From Acytostelium subglobosum LB1 (Eukaryota; Evosea; Eumycetozoa; Acytosteliales; Acytosteliaceae), in contig NW_012236513.1 of assembly GCF_000787575.1 (NCBI RefSeq), forward strand, positions 62,001-126,000: a stretch of 64,000 bases of DNA, read 5' to 3'. The position numbers and the translations under genes were made by a program. Positions 23,891 through 34,072 of this stretch are shown piece after piece (positions within the stretch are counted from its first letter, which is position 1; each line of letters starts with the position of its first letter). The notes under the pieces are model-generated. The model did not search any database. It was not told the origin of the DNA and worked only from the letters and a program-made list of their open reading frames with translations.

Positions 23891-25526
23891 TTAAGTGGAG
23901 GATGATGCATTCATTGTAGGAATAGTCTGCACTGCAGTTGTGGTCGTGGTTGTCGTCGTTGGTGTCGTGCTGGCGATGGAGGAGTTGCTGATGCAGCTGG
24001 GATACAAGACAGCCTTATGTTTGTCGTCAATATATGTATAGCGGTGGTTACTGGAGTAGGAACCATCATAGTCCTCATCCTCGATCTCATCATATTCTTG
24101 TTCGTCCTCGTCATCACTGGCAAAGTAAACACGACGAGTATTATTATTGTGGTAGTTGTTGTTGCCAGTGAACTTGAACACCTGTGGTGATGGTACTCCT
24201 CCAGATGATGATGTTGTTGTCGAGGTGATAGGCTTGGACTTGTCATCATATACAGATGTGAATCTTGAGTCGTCCTTGTACTTCTTCTTAATTGGCTGCT
24301 CGATATCTTCCATGTCATATGCTCGTTTATGATTTACGATCATGGAAGGAGTGGATACTTGTTGTGGTGATTGTGATTGGTTGGATGTGTTGGTTGTTTT
24401 GGTTGTGGGGGCAGTTGATGTTGTGGACGTTGTGGATGTTGTGGATGTTGTGGATGTTGTGGATNNNNNNNNNNNNNNNNNNNNNNNNNNNNNNNNNNNN
24501 NNNNNNNNNNNNNNNNNNNNNNNNNNNNNNNNNNNNNNNNNNNNNNNNNNNNNNNNNNNNNNNNGTGGATGTTGTGGATGTTGTGGATGTTGTGGATGAG
24601 GGAGGTGGAGATGACAATGATGATGATGCCAGACTACTGCTATTGCCAATGTCAATGTTTTTGTTACTGATGCTGGCGACACGATCATTCTTTAGTCGTT
24701 TTGAGAGTTCATGAATGGCAGAGGCCTGATCGAATCCATGATTCTTCAAAGAGACAATCTCATTCTTGAGCACAAGTATCCTTGTGGCCTCCTCCTTGGT
24801 GAAGCCACATAAATCCATGACAAGCTTTAGATCCTTTGCCGATTGTGGTGCCACACTCGGTGTCCCTGATGTGGGGGAGGATGAGGACGACGTGATAGTT
24901 GATGGGTGAACTGCAGAGATTGATGAGTCTTGAATCTTGACGACGAGCTGCTGAACAGCGCTTTTCATTGACAGGCCATCCCGACAAAGTCGGCCAATCT
25001 CAATGTCGGCAGTGTGTTTGAACTCAGAGATGGCCGCTTGAAGGCCTGGGTTTTCGATATGTACAGAGATCTTGATCTTCTTGTTCGAACTCGTCGACGA
25101 GTCACTCGCGCTAATGTTGTTGTTGTCCATAACAACCTGTTCGTCATTGTCCCTCAGCCTCTTGCCAAGTATTGAATTTGCAGTTGATGATGATGATGAT
25201 GTCGTTGTCGTTGTTGTGGTTGTTGTTGTGGCAGTTGGTGTATACATTGGAAGGTTGTCATAATCTTCGTTTTCATCATCATCATCATCATCGTTATCTT
25301 TGTTGTATTGATGATTATAGTAGTTATTATTGTTTTGAACAAAGTAGAAATCATTCTCATATCCTTTCTCTTTGTTATCATTATCATCATCATCGTCATC
25401 GTCGTCGTCTTCATCTTTATGTATACTTCTGTAATGATCCATTTGTTGTATACGAGACGATGAAGAAGAGGTAGATAATGATGATGATTCGTTGATCGTT
25501 TGAATCATGGATTCACTCTTCCACAT
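23891..25526 (-). CDS. Ser/Thr/Asp-rich protein with two related helical segments, interrupted by an assembly gap
   Basis: One minus-strand gene. Residues 1-320 (25526-24565) precede the gap and about 190 residues (24464-23891) follow. Both flanks of the gap read (STT)n, so the frame is kept only if the true gap is a multiple of three bases; the 100 Ns are a placeholder. Outside low-complexity tracts there are two alike segments: EIGRLCRDGLSMKSAVQQLV and EIVSLKNHGFDQASAIHELS, an internal duplication with the pattern G(L/F)...A(V/I)..L. The C-terminal part has a nuclear-type basic stretch (EQPIKKKYKDD), an acidic run, and RVYFASDDED. Probably nuclear. I do not recognise the family. Confidence 0.75.
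24465..24564. other. Assembly gap (100 N) in a 9-bp coding minisatellite
   Basis: Exactly 100 Ns, flanked on both sides by tandem copies of a 9-mer, GTTGTGGAT on the plus strand, which encodes Ser-Thr-Thr on the minus strand. The length is a convention, not a measurement. Confidence 0.97.
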
Positions 25527-26438
25527 CCTTGGAATAAATGTGTAAATATATATATGTATCTATATATGATGATATATCTCAATGTATCTAATGATGATGT
25601 TGGTGTGTGGTGCTTGATTGTACTTTCATAAAGTATAAGTATCTCTGTGTGTGTTTACCAAATATATATATAATTATATATTTATCTATTCTAAGTATAA
25701 TGAATGATTGAATAAGTGAGTGAGGAATAGATTGACAAAGTATTATATTGTTGATTGATTGTTTGTGTTTGAGTAAGAGTGTGTTGTTGTTGATGATGAA
25801 AGTGGGGTGATTGATGGAAACCCTTCAGTCAGTCAATGTTGTTTGTTTACCTTGCCATGGCATTGGACAAGATCAATGCACACAAAAATTAATTCAATTG
25901 AAAACAAAACAAAAATAGAGTTGATTAATTGACTGAAGGTGACTTTGATTGACAGGATGTCACTTCAACACCATCCTCAATCTATCGTCAATAAAGGCAT
26001 CGTCAATAACATCTTTATATTATTATGATATTGTTGTTTTAGTTTGCATATTTATTTGACTTACAGTTGTTGGATGGAGAGAGATATATATAGAAGAAAG
26101 AGATACTACTAGTTTACAAGTATTTGTTTTGTTTGAAAATGGTCGTGTTGAGGTGGTGCAATGTGAGTTTGACAAGGCAAGTCCTCTTGGAAACCAAAAC
26201 ACACATTGTTTGTGGGAACTGATCATCATCCTACATACCCTAGATTGTGTACTTGACACCTTTGACTGGAAGGTACAATTAAAAATGATTCCAATTTCCA
26301 GTCTTGGCTTCAAGTGATTAAACAAACTCACCAAACAAATCATAATTTATGGGACAAACTTGGTTATATTGAACTTCCCGATGAGGGTCTATTCACTCTC
26401 TGTTCTTTCCTACTTAGATAAACTTACCCTTACTACCC
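25527..26438. other. Divergent intergenic region
   Basis: About 0.9 kb of AT-rich sequence with TATATATA runs near 25545-25570 and 25665-25685 (flank of the minus-strand gene) and GAAAACAAAACAAAAATAG-type A-rich sequence near 25900. No gene is supported. A 62-codon frame at 26129-26317 lacks any recognisable feature. Confidence 0.45.
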
Positions 26439-27344
26439 TTGCCTATCCTTGCCCTGACCCATCACACCATAATGTTGTTACATTTAACTTCAAAAAGGTT
26501 CACCTTTCAGATCATTCGATCAATCAGCACACTCTCTCCAAGTCATAACAACGAACAACCATCATTAAAGATGAATAAAACGATAGGAGATGACACATTG
26601 TTGATCAACCAACAACAACAACAGACTCAGGAAGTATCTACTTCTACTACAACTACAACAACATCAGCATCAGTAGTAGCAGAAACACCGATGACATTGA
26701 ACATCTTTGACTTTGATTCCACATTATTCAAGTCACCAGAACCCAATCCAGCTCTTTGGAACTATCACAAGATTGGAAAGCTCAAGTCAATGACTTCGGA
26801 TGGTGGTTATGGATGGTATCAAGACACACTCACACTTGATGTTCCCTTTGTCCCTGAACAGCCATCACGTCGATGGTTCAATGAGGAGATTCTCGACCTT
26901 GCTTTGAGTTCATCGCACAGTGAGGACCATGTTTGTGTACTGCTCACAGGAAGATCGACACTCTTTGGAGACATCATCAATCGTATCGTTTCGTCGGTGC
27001 AGTTGGAGTTTGATCACATTGGATTGAAGCCCATTGGACATGACGCACCCAATACCTTTGACTTTAAGATCGACTACATAACACAGTTGCTCGAGACTTA
27101 TGGCGAGCGAGTGGACAAGCTGGTGATATACGAGGATCGCAAGAGACATGCCGAGAGATTCCAACAATGGATAGATTCGCAACTGATCAAGAGCAGGCGA
27201 CTGAGTGCTGGTCGTGTCATATTGGTGCAGCCCATACCCAAGTACCTGCCAGCAGATCTTGAGAAGCAGCTGGTCAATCAGCTGATGAACAAGCAACATC
27301 AAGGAGGTGGCGGTGGAGGTTACAAAAGAAGAAACTACAAATGA
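26439..27344 (+). CDS. HAD-fold 'Swiss army knife' RNA-repair-like protein
   Basis: Single exon. The core starts with LNIFDFDSTLFKSPEPNP, the HAD-type nucleophile motif DxDxT/S, and continues with W...GGYGWYQ, VPEQPSRRWFNEE, VLLTGRSTLFGDII, FDFKIDYI and YEDRKRHAERF. This is the pattern of the SAK HAD domain seen in fungal and protist RNA-repair-like proteins. The C-terminus is a Gly/Lys/Arg tail. The ATG at 26571 gives 257 aa. Starting at the in-frame ATG at 26472 would add MLLHLTSKRFTFQIIRSIST, Arg/Ser-rich, hydrophobic and free of acidic residues, which looks like a mitochondrial presequence. The protein may therefore act in mitochondria, with 26571 as an alternative start. Confidence 0.82.
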   Translation: MPILALTHHTIMLLHLTSKRFTFQIIRSISTLSPSHNNEQPSLKMNKTIGDDTLLINQQQQQTQEVSTSTTTTTTSASVVAETPMTLNIFDFDSTLFKSPEPNPALWNYHKIGKLKSMTSDGGYGWYQDTLTLDVPFVPEQPSRRWFNEEILDLALSSSHSEDHVCVLLTGRSTLFGDIINRIVSSVQLEFDHIGLKPIGHDAPNTFDFKIDYITQLLETYGERVDKLVIYEDRKRHAERFQQWIDSQLIKSRRLSAGRVILVQPIPKYLPADLEKQLVNQLMNKQHQGGGGGGYKRRNYK

Positions 27345-27375
27345 TCAACCAGTCGGTTGGTTGGTCGATGACCTT

Positions 27376-28241
27376 TTATACATTCTTTAGAGTCAATACT
27401 GCAAGACGCATTGATAGATAGGTGAGGTCGTCCGAGGAGGTGAACCTAAGTATGTACATGCGCGCGAAGAATGTAAGATACCAGCAAACACCAAAGTTAC
27501 GGCCCAAAGTACTTACCCAAAGTCCCAAGTTACACCAGGTTGAACAGTATATTGACTCTGGTAATATGGCTACATTGATTGAGCAGTCAGTCAGGACGTG
27601 TCCATTCATCAAGCATGGGATGGCTACATCATGGATACTTACAGCAAAGATCTGATCCTCGATGAATGACATGTTGTAGAGAGATGTGTACGTCTTTAGA
27701 TTTGTGTTGAACACTGCATATACGACATCAGTGTTCTCAGCATGATTCTCTATCGAACCAATAAACTCTGTTGGATCATTGGCAGGTGTCAACTCCATTG
27801 TAATCTTGATATTATTGTCCTCAAGCCATGCTACATTCGCAAGTTGATGATGTTATAATGAATTCATTCGTTCTTTCAATCATTCATACAGGACACCCTG
27901 ATTGAGTACCTACATAGATCTACACACTTTCCAGACCTTGGTATTATACTCTTGTAGTAGAGACAGATTTGTAAAGATGTACATTGTTCTGAACAAGGGT
28001 AGTAAGACGATGAAAGGGTAGCAGACACCCACATCATTGAGAGCAATATTAAAGATGTTAGTACTTGTTGATGATTCATTCTGTATTACTTGTTATAGTA
28101 TAGAATGATTGAATATGAATGATCTAGATACCAACCTGGACGTCTTTTGGTCTTCCTGTTCCTTGATTCCAAAGTGAAGAGTTGGACAAAGTCCCGAATA
28201 GGAAGTGTGAACTGGACCCGCCAAATTTGGCACTTGAACAT
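27376..28241 (-). CDS. Small unrecognised membrane protein of five short exons
   Basis: Minus-strand exons 28241-28136, 28088-27924, 27830-27643, 27569-27517 and 27445-27376 give a continuous 193-aa frame. Splice sites are mostly GTAAGT/TAG, but exon 2 needs an AAG acceptor and its 3' end (GTAGAT donor) is uncertain. A hydrophobic stretch, VCYPFIVLLPLFRTMYIFTN, suggests a membrane span. After it comes a soluble part with TMELTPANDPTEFIG and VVYAVFNTNLKTYTS. The protein begins with a basic segment (RNRKTKRRP). I do not recognise the family. The individual exons are too short for simple gene finders, and the longest open frame here reads through two introns, so existing models may be wrong. An upstream noncoding or coding exon is possible. 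Confidence 0.6.
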
Positions 28242-28317
28242 CTGACACGTTCATTTCATTCATACTTACATACATACATACATACACATATACATAGAAC
28301 ATCAATAGATATATACG

Positions 28318-28554
28318 ATGTCAACTCCAAAGAAACCTAGACCAACTATGGCAAAGTCTAAACCCAAACCCAAAGTACCTGTTACAACAACAGGCAAACG
28401 AAAGAAGAACAAAGATGATAAAGATGACGATGATGATGTGATGGATGTGGAAGAAGATCAGGTTGTATCTAGTAGTAGCAGTAGTAGTAGTAGTAATAGT
28501 AGTGATAGTAGTGATTCAAGTAGTAGTAGCGGTAGTGGTAGTGGCAGTAGTGGT

Positions 28555-28589
<35 letters not shown>

Positions 28590-29474
28590 TAGCAGTGATA
28601 GTGGAAGTAGTAGTAGTGCAAGTAGTAAAGATGTAGAGGAGGAAGAAGAGAATTATGAAGTGGAGTCAGGAGAGGAAGATGATGAAGACATCTTTTATGA
28701 TATGTCAAGTGAAGATGAGGCTGTTGACAATGGTGATGAACAATATGAACTGGATCAATCAGAGATCATTCAACCAGATGACCAACTGATACTAATCGAG
28801 GTCGTTGGTGAAGACCCCGGTATCCTAGTCAATAATCAATACTCATTGATTGTAAGTAGTCACAATCAATCAATCATTCAATCATTCGATCAATCATACT
28901 CATTGGTATACACCTGAACATGTAGGGATTGGATACTCCAACACCTTTATTACAGATTGGAGAGAGGATGTATAGAGGTAGATACCAGGATGTAGTTGGA
29001 ACACAGCTATTCTTTAGGAATCCAAAGAGACAACATCAACCACATCGACCAGACGCTGCAGCCGCTGCAGCAAACTTTGATGATTTACAACTGAACATAG
29101 ACCTTAACAACAACAATAGTACAGAGCCAACAACAACAACGACGACGACGTCGGAAGATGGAACCACGAATACTACCACGACACAGACACAAGAGACACA
29201 ACAGATAGATACAAACAATATACGATTGCAATACGAGATACCGAGACTGGATCACTTGGTCTATGTAAATAAGACACAGAAGCGATTGGTGTTCCAAAGC
29301 GTACAGATCAGAGAGAAGAACTCTGCTGCGATGCCAACTAGTGTGTATCGACATTCCATGCCAAGGACTCCTGCCAAGAGTACAGCTGCTGCTGCTGATG
29401 AAGTTATGGGAGGCGGAGTTGGAGGTGGAGTCGACCATTCAATAAACAGTCCAGAGAAGTCTTCAGCTGGCTGA
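28318..29474 (+). CDS. TFIIIC small subunit, GTF3C6-like (tau triple-barrel domain)
   Basis: Two exons, 28318-28851 and 28926-29474, phase 0; 360 aa. A basic N-terminus is followed by Asp and Ser runs and an acidic stretch. The conserved core spans the intron: DQLILIEVVGEDPG, then GLDTPTPLLQIGERMY, then GRYQDVVGTQLFF. This matches the LVLVELSG...GIDTERPILQ...F.GEYEDTLGT core of human GTF3C6. A later block, LVYVNKTQKRLVFQSVQIREK, also fits the end of that domain. The protein would pair with the large tau131/GTF3C3-side subunits of TFIIIC on Pol III promoters. It is the third Pol III factor in this window. The Ser/Glu repeat (codons 60-100) is encoded by an AGTGAGAG-type microsatellite. Confidence 0.85.
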
Positions 29475-29595
29475 TACGATACATAGATGCATGGGGAAAG
29501 AAGTGAGAGCACCGGCGAGAGTGCACTCTCCTTTAAATAATAATATATAGTCTATCTGTGTAGACGGGTTGGAATGTACATTGGGAGGCCGACCC

Positions 29596-30757
29596 TCAGT
29601 TCAAGTTGTCCAGTTCGTCCTTTTCGTTGGACTCGTGCACTGGCTTGTAGAGTACGGTCGTGACGAATTTGGTCTTGTAACGATTGGTGACGCCTAGGAT
29701 GGTGACCTTGTCCTTGCGCGGCAGTGAGTAAAGGTGATTGAGCATGACATGATGAGGAAGTGGCAGAAGAGTTGGGTCCTCAGTCGATGGTTGTGTGTTT
29801 AGCAGTGCTCGTCTAAGATGTGGAGGCAACGAAGGTGGAGGGAGCTTCTGGAACTCCTCCGCCGGTATGCTCTTGGTATATGATCCAGGAGGTGTTGATG
29901 ACACTATTTGATTGTGATTGTTTGATTGATTGTGATCAGTTAGATGTGTATGATCAACGAGGGAGAGAGAGCTAGACGGCGACACTCACTCTTGAATGAA
30001 CTTAGCTCACTGGACAGGTCCTTCGACTTGACCTCGACAAAGTTGATTAGGTTGCCTTTGGTGTCGGCGGCCACTGGCTGCTCGGATGAATGCACCCACT
30101 TGCCATCGACGATGAACTTGTACTGATGAACGCCTGGCGGCAGATTGTATATCAATGTGAAGTCCTTCTCACTGTGCGACAATGGTATCTTCTCCTTCCA
30201 ATTGTTGAACGATCCTGCGATATACACCTCTTTGCCGCCTCCACTCCATGTGAATACTGTAGGCACTGCTTCTTGACTATTAGGTATACCCATAGAGTTT
30301 GCCAGAGGTGATGATGGAGGTGACACTTTGATTGATTGATTGATTGTTGAACAGTGTTAGCAACTCTTCATCCTTTTCATTATCATCGTCACTATATATA
30401 ATGATATCTACTTAATACACTAAAGTCCAATGCAGCAGGTGTTGTACCTGGTTGATAGCGTGATGATTGACCATAGGATTGTTTGGTGTTTGGTTGATAG
30501 GACTGAGAATAGATCTGTGGATCTGTTATCTTTGGACCAGCGGGCATCGATGAGGAAGTCGTATGCTTGCCAATTGATGTAGTAGATTGTTTGTTCTGTG
30601 GAGGCTGTTGCTGCTGTTGTTGCTGTTGTTGTTGCCTATTATTGCTGCTTATGTTTACATTGGCTGTTGGCAATGAACTTGCCGACGAAGTACTCGATGA
30701 TCTGCCTCTCTGTTGATCATTACTTCCTCTCTGTTCTGTTGATGATGTGATACCCAT
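29596..30757 (-). CDS. prkab1: AMP-activated protein kinase beta subunit
   Basis: Minus-strand exons 30757-30412 (end approximate), 30325-29990 and 29903-29596; 329 aa. It starts MGITSS, fitting N-myristoylation. A Gln/Ser-rich linker precedes a complete carbohydrate-binding module: VFTWSGGGKEVYIAGSFNNW, then PPGVHQYKFIVDGKWVH. The C-terminal ASC domain that binds alpha and gamma is intact: IPAEEFQKLPPPSLPPHLRR, VMLNHLYSL, GVTNRYKTKFVTTVLYKP. AMPK is the cell's energy sensor. Both introns are phase 1 and join A|TG; the second exon uses an AAG acceptor after CAAT repeats. The first donor is ambiguous between 30420 and 30411. It faces the GTF3C6-like gene tail to tail. Confidence 0.95.
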
Positions 30758-31022
30758 TCAACTCTATATCTATCTATATCTCTTTATCTCTATGTATATA
30801 TATATCTATGTTTATCTATATTTATCTGTACAACAGTTGTTTGATTAATCTCAAAATACTTGTGAACTTGTCGGCTGAAGCAATTTCGAGTCAAGTGAAA
30901 GTGTTGGACATGTATGAGGGTCAGGGCAAGGGTGAGGGTAGGGTAGTGTAAGGGTAAGGGTATGAAGGTTATGAGATGGTGATCAATAACGTCATTGATC
31001 ATGTGATCATGCAACAACAGGA

Positions 31023-31511
31023 ATGAATCTGGTACTCGTTCCAAAACAAGACTTTGGAAATCAAAGTGTTGAGTGTGACGATCAGCTGATCAATCGGATG
31101 AAACTTTCATTCACTCTTGCATTCTCTCTATCCATCAGTAATAATAATAATCTAGTAATAATGCCTTGTCCTCCTGAGATGACATGTGCTCATGAGACAG
31201 CCAGATACTTGCAAAAGGAGTATCCAGCTTTGAATGCTGGTGCAGGCGGTGATGGAAGAATTGAAGGAGGTTTGTGCAGATGTCTTTGTGGTCTGGCTAT
31301 AAGAGCAAAGGATATACGTACTTGGGCAATATCGATTGGAAGAAAGGTCACCAGTCCAGCCACCCAAGGACTCTACCTTGTCTATGAAGAGCGTAAACGT
31401 GATGGTCAAGGACACGTCTTTGTCATCCACAATGGCACGCCACATGGAAATGGCAACTACAACTGGCCAGACGCAGACAGTCGAGAGTACTACCATCTAT
31501 CCAACAACTAA
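31023..31511 (+). CDS. Unrecognised small Cys-containing protein
   Basis: Single exon of at most 162 aa. The first ATG (31023) gives a leader with no evident signal. The ATG at 31098 gives MKLSFTLAFSLSISNN, a weak signal-like start, and the ATG at 31161 begins MPCPPEMTCAHETARYL. The body includes YPALNAGAGGDGRIEGG, a cysteine cluster CRCLCG, and GHVFVIHNGTPHGNG. The dense Gly/His pattern near the end suggests a compact folded domain, perhaps an enzyme, but I recognise no family. It has no intron and no low-complexity tract, unusual for this window. It converges on the GFA-domain gene, 60 bp apart. Confidence 0.6.
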   Translation: MNLVLVPKQDFGNQSVECDDQLINRMKLSFTLAFSLSISNNNNLVIMPCPPEMTCAHETARYLQKEYPALNAGAGGDGRIEGGLCRCLCGLAIRAKDIRTWAISIGRKVTSPATQGLYLVYEERKRDGQGHVFVIHNGTPHGNGNYNWPDADSREYYHLSNN

Positions 31512-31570
31512 CCAAATACAATAAACATGTAGATTGATTGATTGAATGAGTGTATTTAATGTATGATCGA

Positions 31571-32005
31571 TCACAGGTGCTTGGTGAAGATGGGTGGCTC
31601 CATGTAGTTGTCTTCGGCACCATCAACATAATGAATGGGAATTGCAGCGAACTGCTCTTGGGTGAGTCCTTGGATACAGGTGATGCTGACGTAGAAGATT
31701 GGACCAAAGCCTGGGAACTCACCACGGACATACACCTGGGTACCACAGGTCTTGCAGAAGTAGTGACCAATCTGTTTGGAACCATGTCTATAGTCACCAA
31801 TGTTGGACTCTGGCGTCAACAACTTGAATGATTGTGGGTCGGTAACTGGATGCTCCCATAAACGAGTAGCAAAGCATGATGAGCAATTGCATCTCTGAGA
31901 TTGGCCCAGATCACTGTCCAAGTTGCAGAGGAACTTTACGTCACCGCAGTGACAGGAGAAGTTGAACAACTTCTGTTGAGGTGTCTTCTCTTCAATGGCC
32001 GACAT
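31571..32005 (-). CDS. GFA/CENP-V-domain zinc protein
   Basis: Single exon, 144 aa, start at 32005. It has the zinc-binding pattern of the glutathione-dependent formaldehyde-activating (GFA)/CENP-V fold: FSCHCGDVKF, then RCNCSSCFATR, then YFCKTCGTQVYVRG. These supply the seven Cys typical of the two zinc sites (CxC, CxxC, CxxC). The end, HYVDGAEDNYMEPP, is also typical (DG.N). Such proteins may bind glutathione adducts, but most eukaryotic members have no proven reaction. The gene is compact, with no low-complexity inserts. Confidence 0.9.
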   Translation of the reverse strand: MSAIEEKTPQQKLFNFSCHCGDVKFLCNLDSDLGQSQRCNCSSCFATRLWEHPVTDPQSFKLLTPESNIGDYRHGSKQIGHYFCKTCGTQVYVRGEFPGFGPIFYVSITCIQGLTQEQFAAIPIHYVDGAEDNYMEPPIFTKHL

Positions 32006-32427
32006 TATCTGTATATGATGATTTATTGATGGGTTGATTGATTGAGTGATTGAGTTGAACATGACACCAGGTGTCAAAAAGTGTCAAAAGTTGGGTCAAC
32101 CATGTCATGAGTGGTTTCAGTCAGCTGATTTGGCTTCCTAGAAATTCAAATGATCAACATTGTTTAGGTCAACTAATATTCCGGATTGGTGTCTCAATGA
32201 ACTTCAAACTGTCCTTGCTTCCAAACCCAATGATGGTCATCTCTCAACAACATTTATGATCGAGGCTCGACGAAGAGACCTACCAATGAGCAAATGAAGT
32301 CAAGATTAGCTATTGTTCATCTCACATCCCTGACTTGCCAAAGACAATCAATGATTACTCAAACTATCTGTTTATTCTTGTCCATGAGATTATTTGGTTG
32401 CATCCATGTCGTGACCAGACATTGAGC
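32006..32427. other. Short spacer, no gene seen
   Basis: Holds the 5' flank of the GFA gene and the 3' flank of the secreted-protein gene. A near-direct repeat, GTGTCAAAA(A)GT, occurs at 32072-32090. Nothing else stands out. Confidence 0.4.
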
Positions 32428-33717
32428 CTAGATGTTGCCAACAAGAAGTTGTCCCCAGACATAAACAGAAGCATCATCGCTCACTTTTGTCACGTTGTAT
32501 GGACTTGTAGTGAGGTCAATGGTGGTATAGAAACGATCTTGAGTGATCTCCTCTGACCATGAGTATAGTGTCGATTGGCCAAAGGCTTGAGCGGCCAAGT
32601 ATACATTACCATCACCAGTGTTGATCAAATCTTTCGTGTTGCCAGTGGTAGGGTCGAACAAAGAGAAGTTGCCACCAACTGCCACCACCATCGAGTCAAA
32701 GTATGGCATGTATTGGAACTCACTGTAAACTATACTCGAGCCATCAATCAATCAATCATTGTTGTTAGTAAATGTGCGAGGTGATTCCATTGTTGTTGTT
32801 GTTGCTCAATGATTCAACAAGGGTGGTAATACTTACTATTAGAGATGTTCACAGAGGACACCAAACGACCAGTGGACGTGTCGTATTGTCTGATTGGTAC
32901 ATTGTAGGAGTATTGATTGGGATCATCACCCACTCGCTCAGGACTCGAAACAATGTATGTATTACTGGGTGGATAGTATCCAGCTGCCAGGAAGCCTTGG
33001 TATTCGTTTGGGCCAAAGAAATGGAATCTCTATGATTGATCGATCGATCGATTGTTAATTTATCTATATGCATGTTGATGCTGAATGATACTAGCTTACA
33101 TCATAGATGACCAATTCACCTTCCAAGGTCAGATGACCAACCATCATGGTGGTGCTGTAGAGATCAACCAAGATACAGTTCAATACATTCAATTGAGAGA
33201 TTGTAGTCAATCTCGACAAAGTATGTAGAGTTGTTGAGATTGTTGATTTGGGTTATACAAGTGCTGTTGATCAACGACTTGGTGTTGAGATCCACCAAGT
33301 ATAGGTACTCATCTTGGATTGTTTAGTGTTAGTATTATGATAACGTATCGGGTCGACTCCACCAACATACATCTTGGAGCTGTGATGTTTTGGTCAACAC
33401 CATATACATGAAGTTGTCTTTTGGATTGATCGTTGCCGACAACATGCTATCTCCATTTGGTGAAACTGGAGTTAACTCCAGAAATGATGTTGATTGAGCT
33501 ATATGTTGTTGTTATTATACATTCTATGATAAGTTGTTGTTGTTGTTAAGATTGCACACATACTAGTTAAGGGATCAATAGTTGCAACATATGAGTGGAA
33601 TACAAAGTGTTTGTCAGGCATCATCGTCACACCTAACAGTGTTTCAGCGCCAATAGAGGGTAGTGTTGCCATCTGATAAGACAGGAGCAAGATACAAAGA
33701 ATATGACAATGTCTCAT
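32428..33717 (-). CDS. Secreted multi-exon protein, possibly beta-propeller-like
   Basis: Minus-strand exons 33717-33564, 33498-33371, about 33307-33100, 33029-32833 and 32734-32428. It begins with a signal peptide (MRHCHILCILLLSYQMATLP). Repeated segments of one pattern follow: MLSATINPKDNFMYMVLTK, YLYLVDLNTKSLINSTC, LTLEGELVIYD, FLAAGYYPPSNTYIV and GNFSLFDPTTGNTKD. These are alternating strands with a D.N.K/TG turn, as in WD- or YVTN-type propellers. Several NxT/S glycosylation sites are present. In exon 3 the frame appears to slip by one base between about 33215 and 33195: the upstream frame reads to STYFVEIDYN and the downstream one resumes at LNVLNCILVDLY. This may be a sequence error or a real lesion. 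Two acceptors (33308-33310, 32735-32737) are GAG. Family unknown. Confidence 0.65.
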
Positions 33718-33776
33718 TGTTTGTTTGTTTGTTAATAAAGTATTATTACATTTAGTAGTGATGGAACTGAAACAAT

Positions 33777-33896
33777 AGCTAATCAGACCGTGTCTTACAA
33801 CAACTCTGGACAACACAACTACTTCCCTCAGTTTGAACATGTTCCACAATGCGATATTGTTGTTCAGAGTTGTTGTAAGACACGGTCTGATTAGCT
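33777..33896. repeat. 32-bp perfect inverted repeat with 56-base spacer
   Basis: Arms 33777-33808 and 33865-33896 are exact reverse complements (the left arm starts AGCTAATCAGACCGTG). Pairing stops at both ends: the flanking bases do not match and no target-site duplication is seen. It lies about 60 bp upstream of the start codon of the secreted-protein gene, so it may sit in the promoter or 5' UTR. A transcript would fold into a long double-stranded stem. Confidence 0.95.
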
Positions 33897-34072
33897 TCCG
33901 TAACTACCAATCAAAATCAATCAATGACGGCATCCCTAATTTCCACTTCACAAAGTTTCAAAATATCTAAAGTGCAGCAGAGGATAAGACAATCAAAGGT
34001 TCTTGGACTTGTTGATGTCTCCGCTCGCGCGAACTGTTTAATTATTCATATTATGTCGTAACAAGTATAGTA

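Noticed and set aside
27636-27648. CTTACAGCAA, close to the conserved class I small-RNA motif of dictyostelids
   Set aside because: On the minus strand it is the GCT|GTAAGT exon-intron junction of the 27376-28241 gene, and no flanking stem is present.
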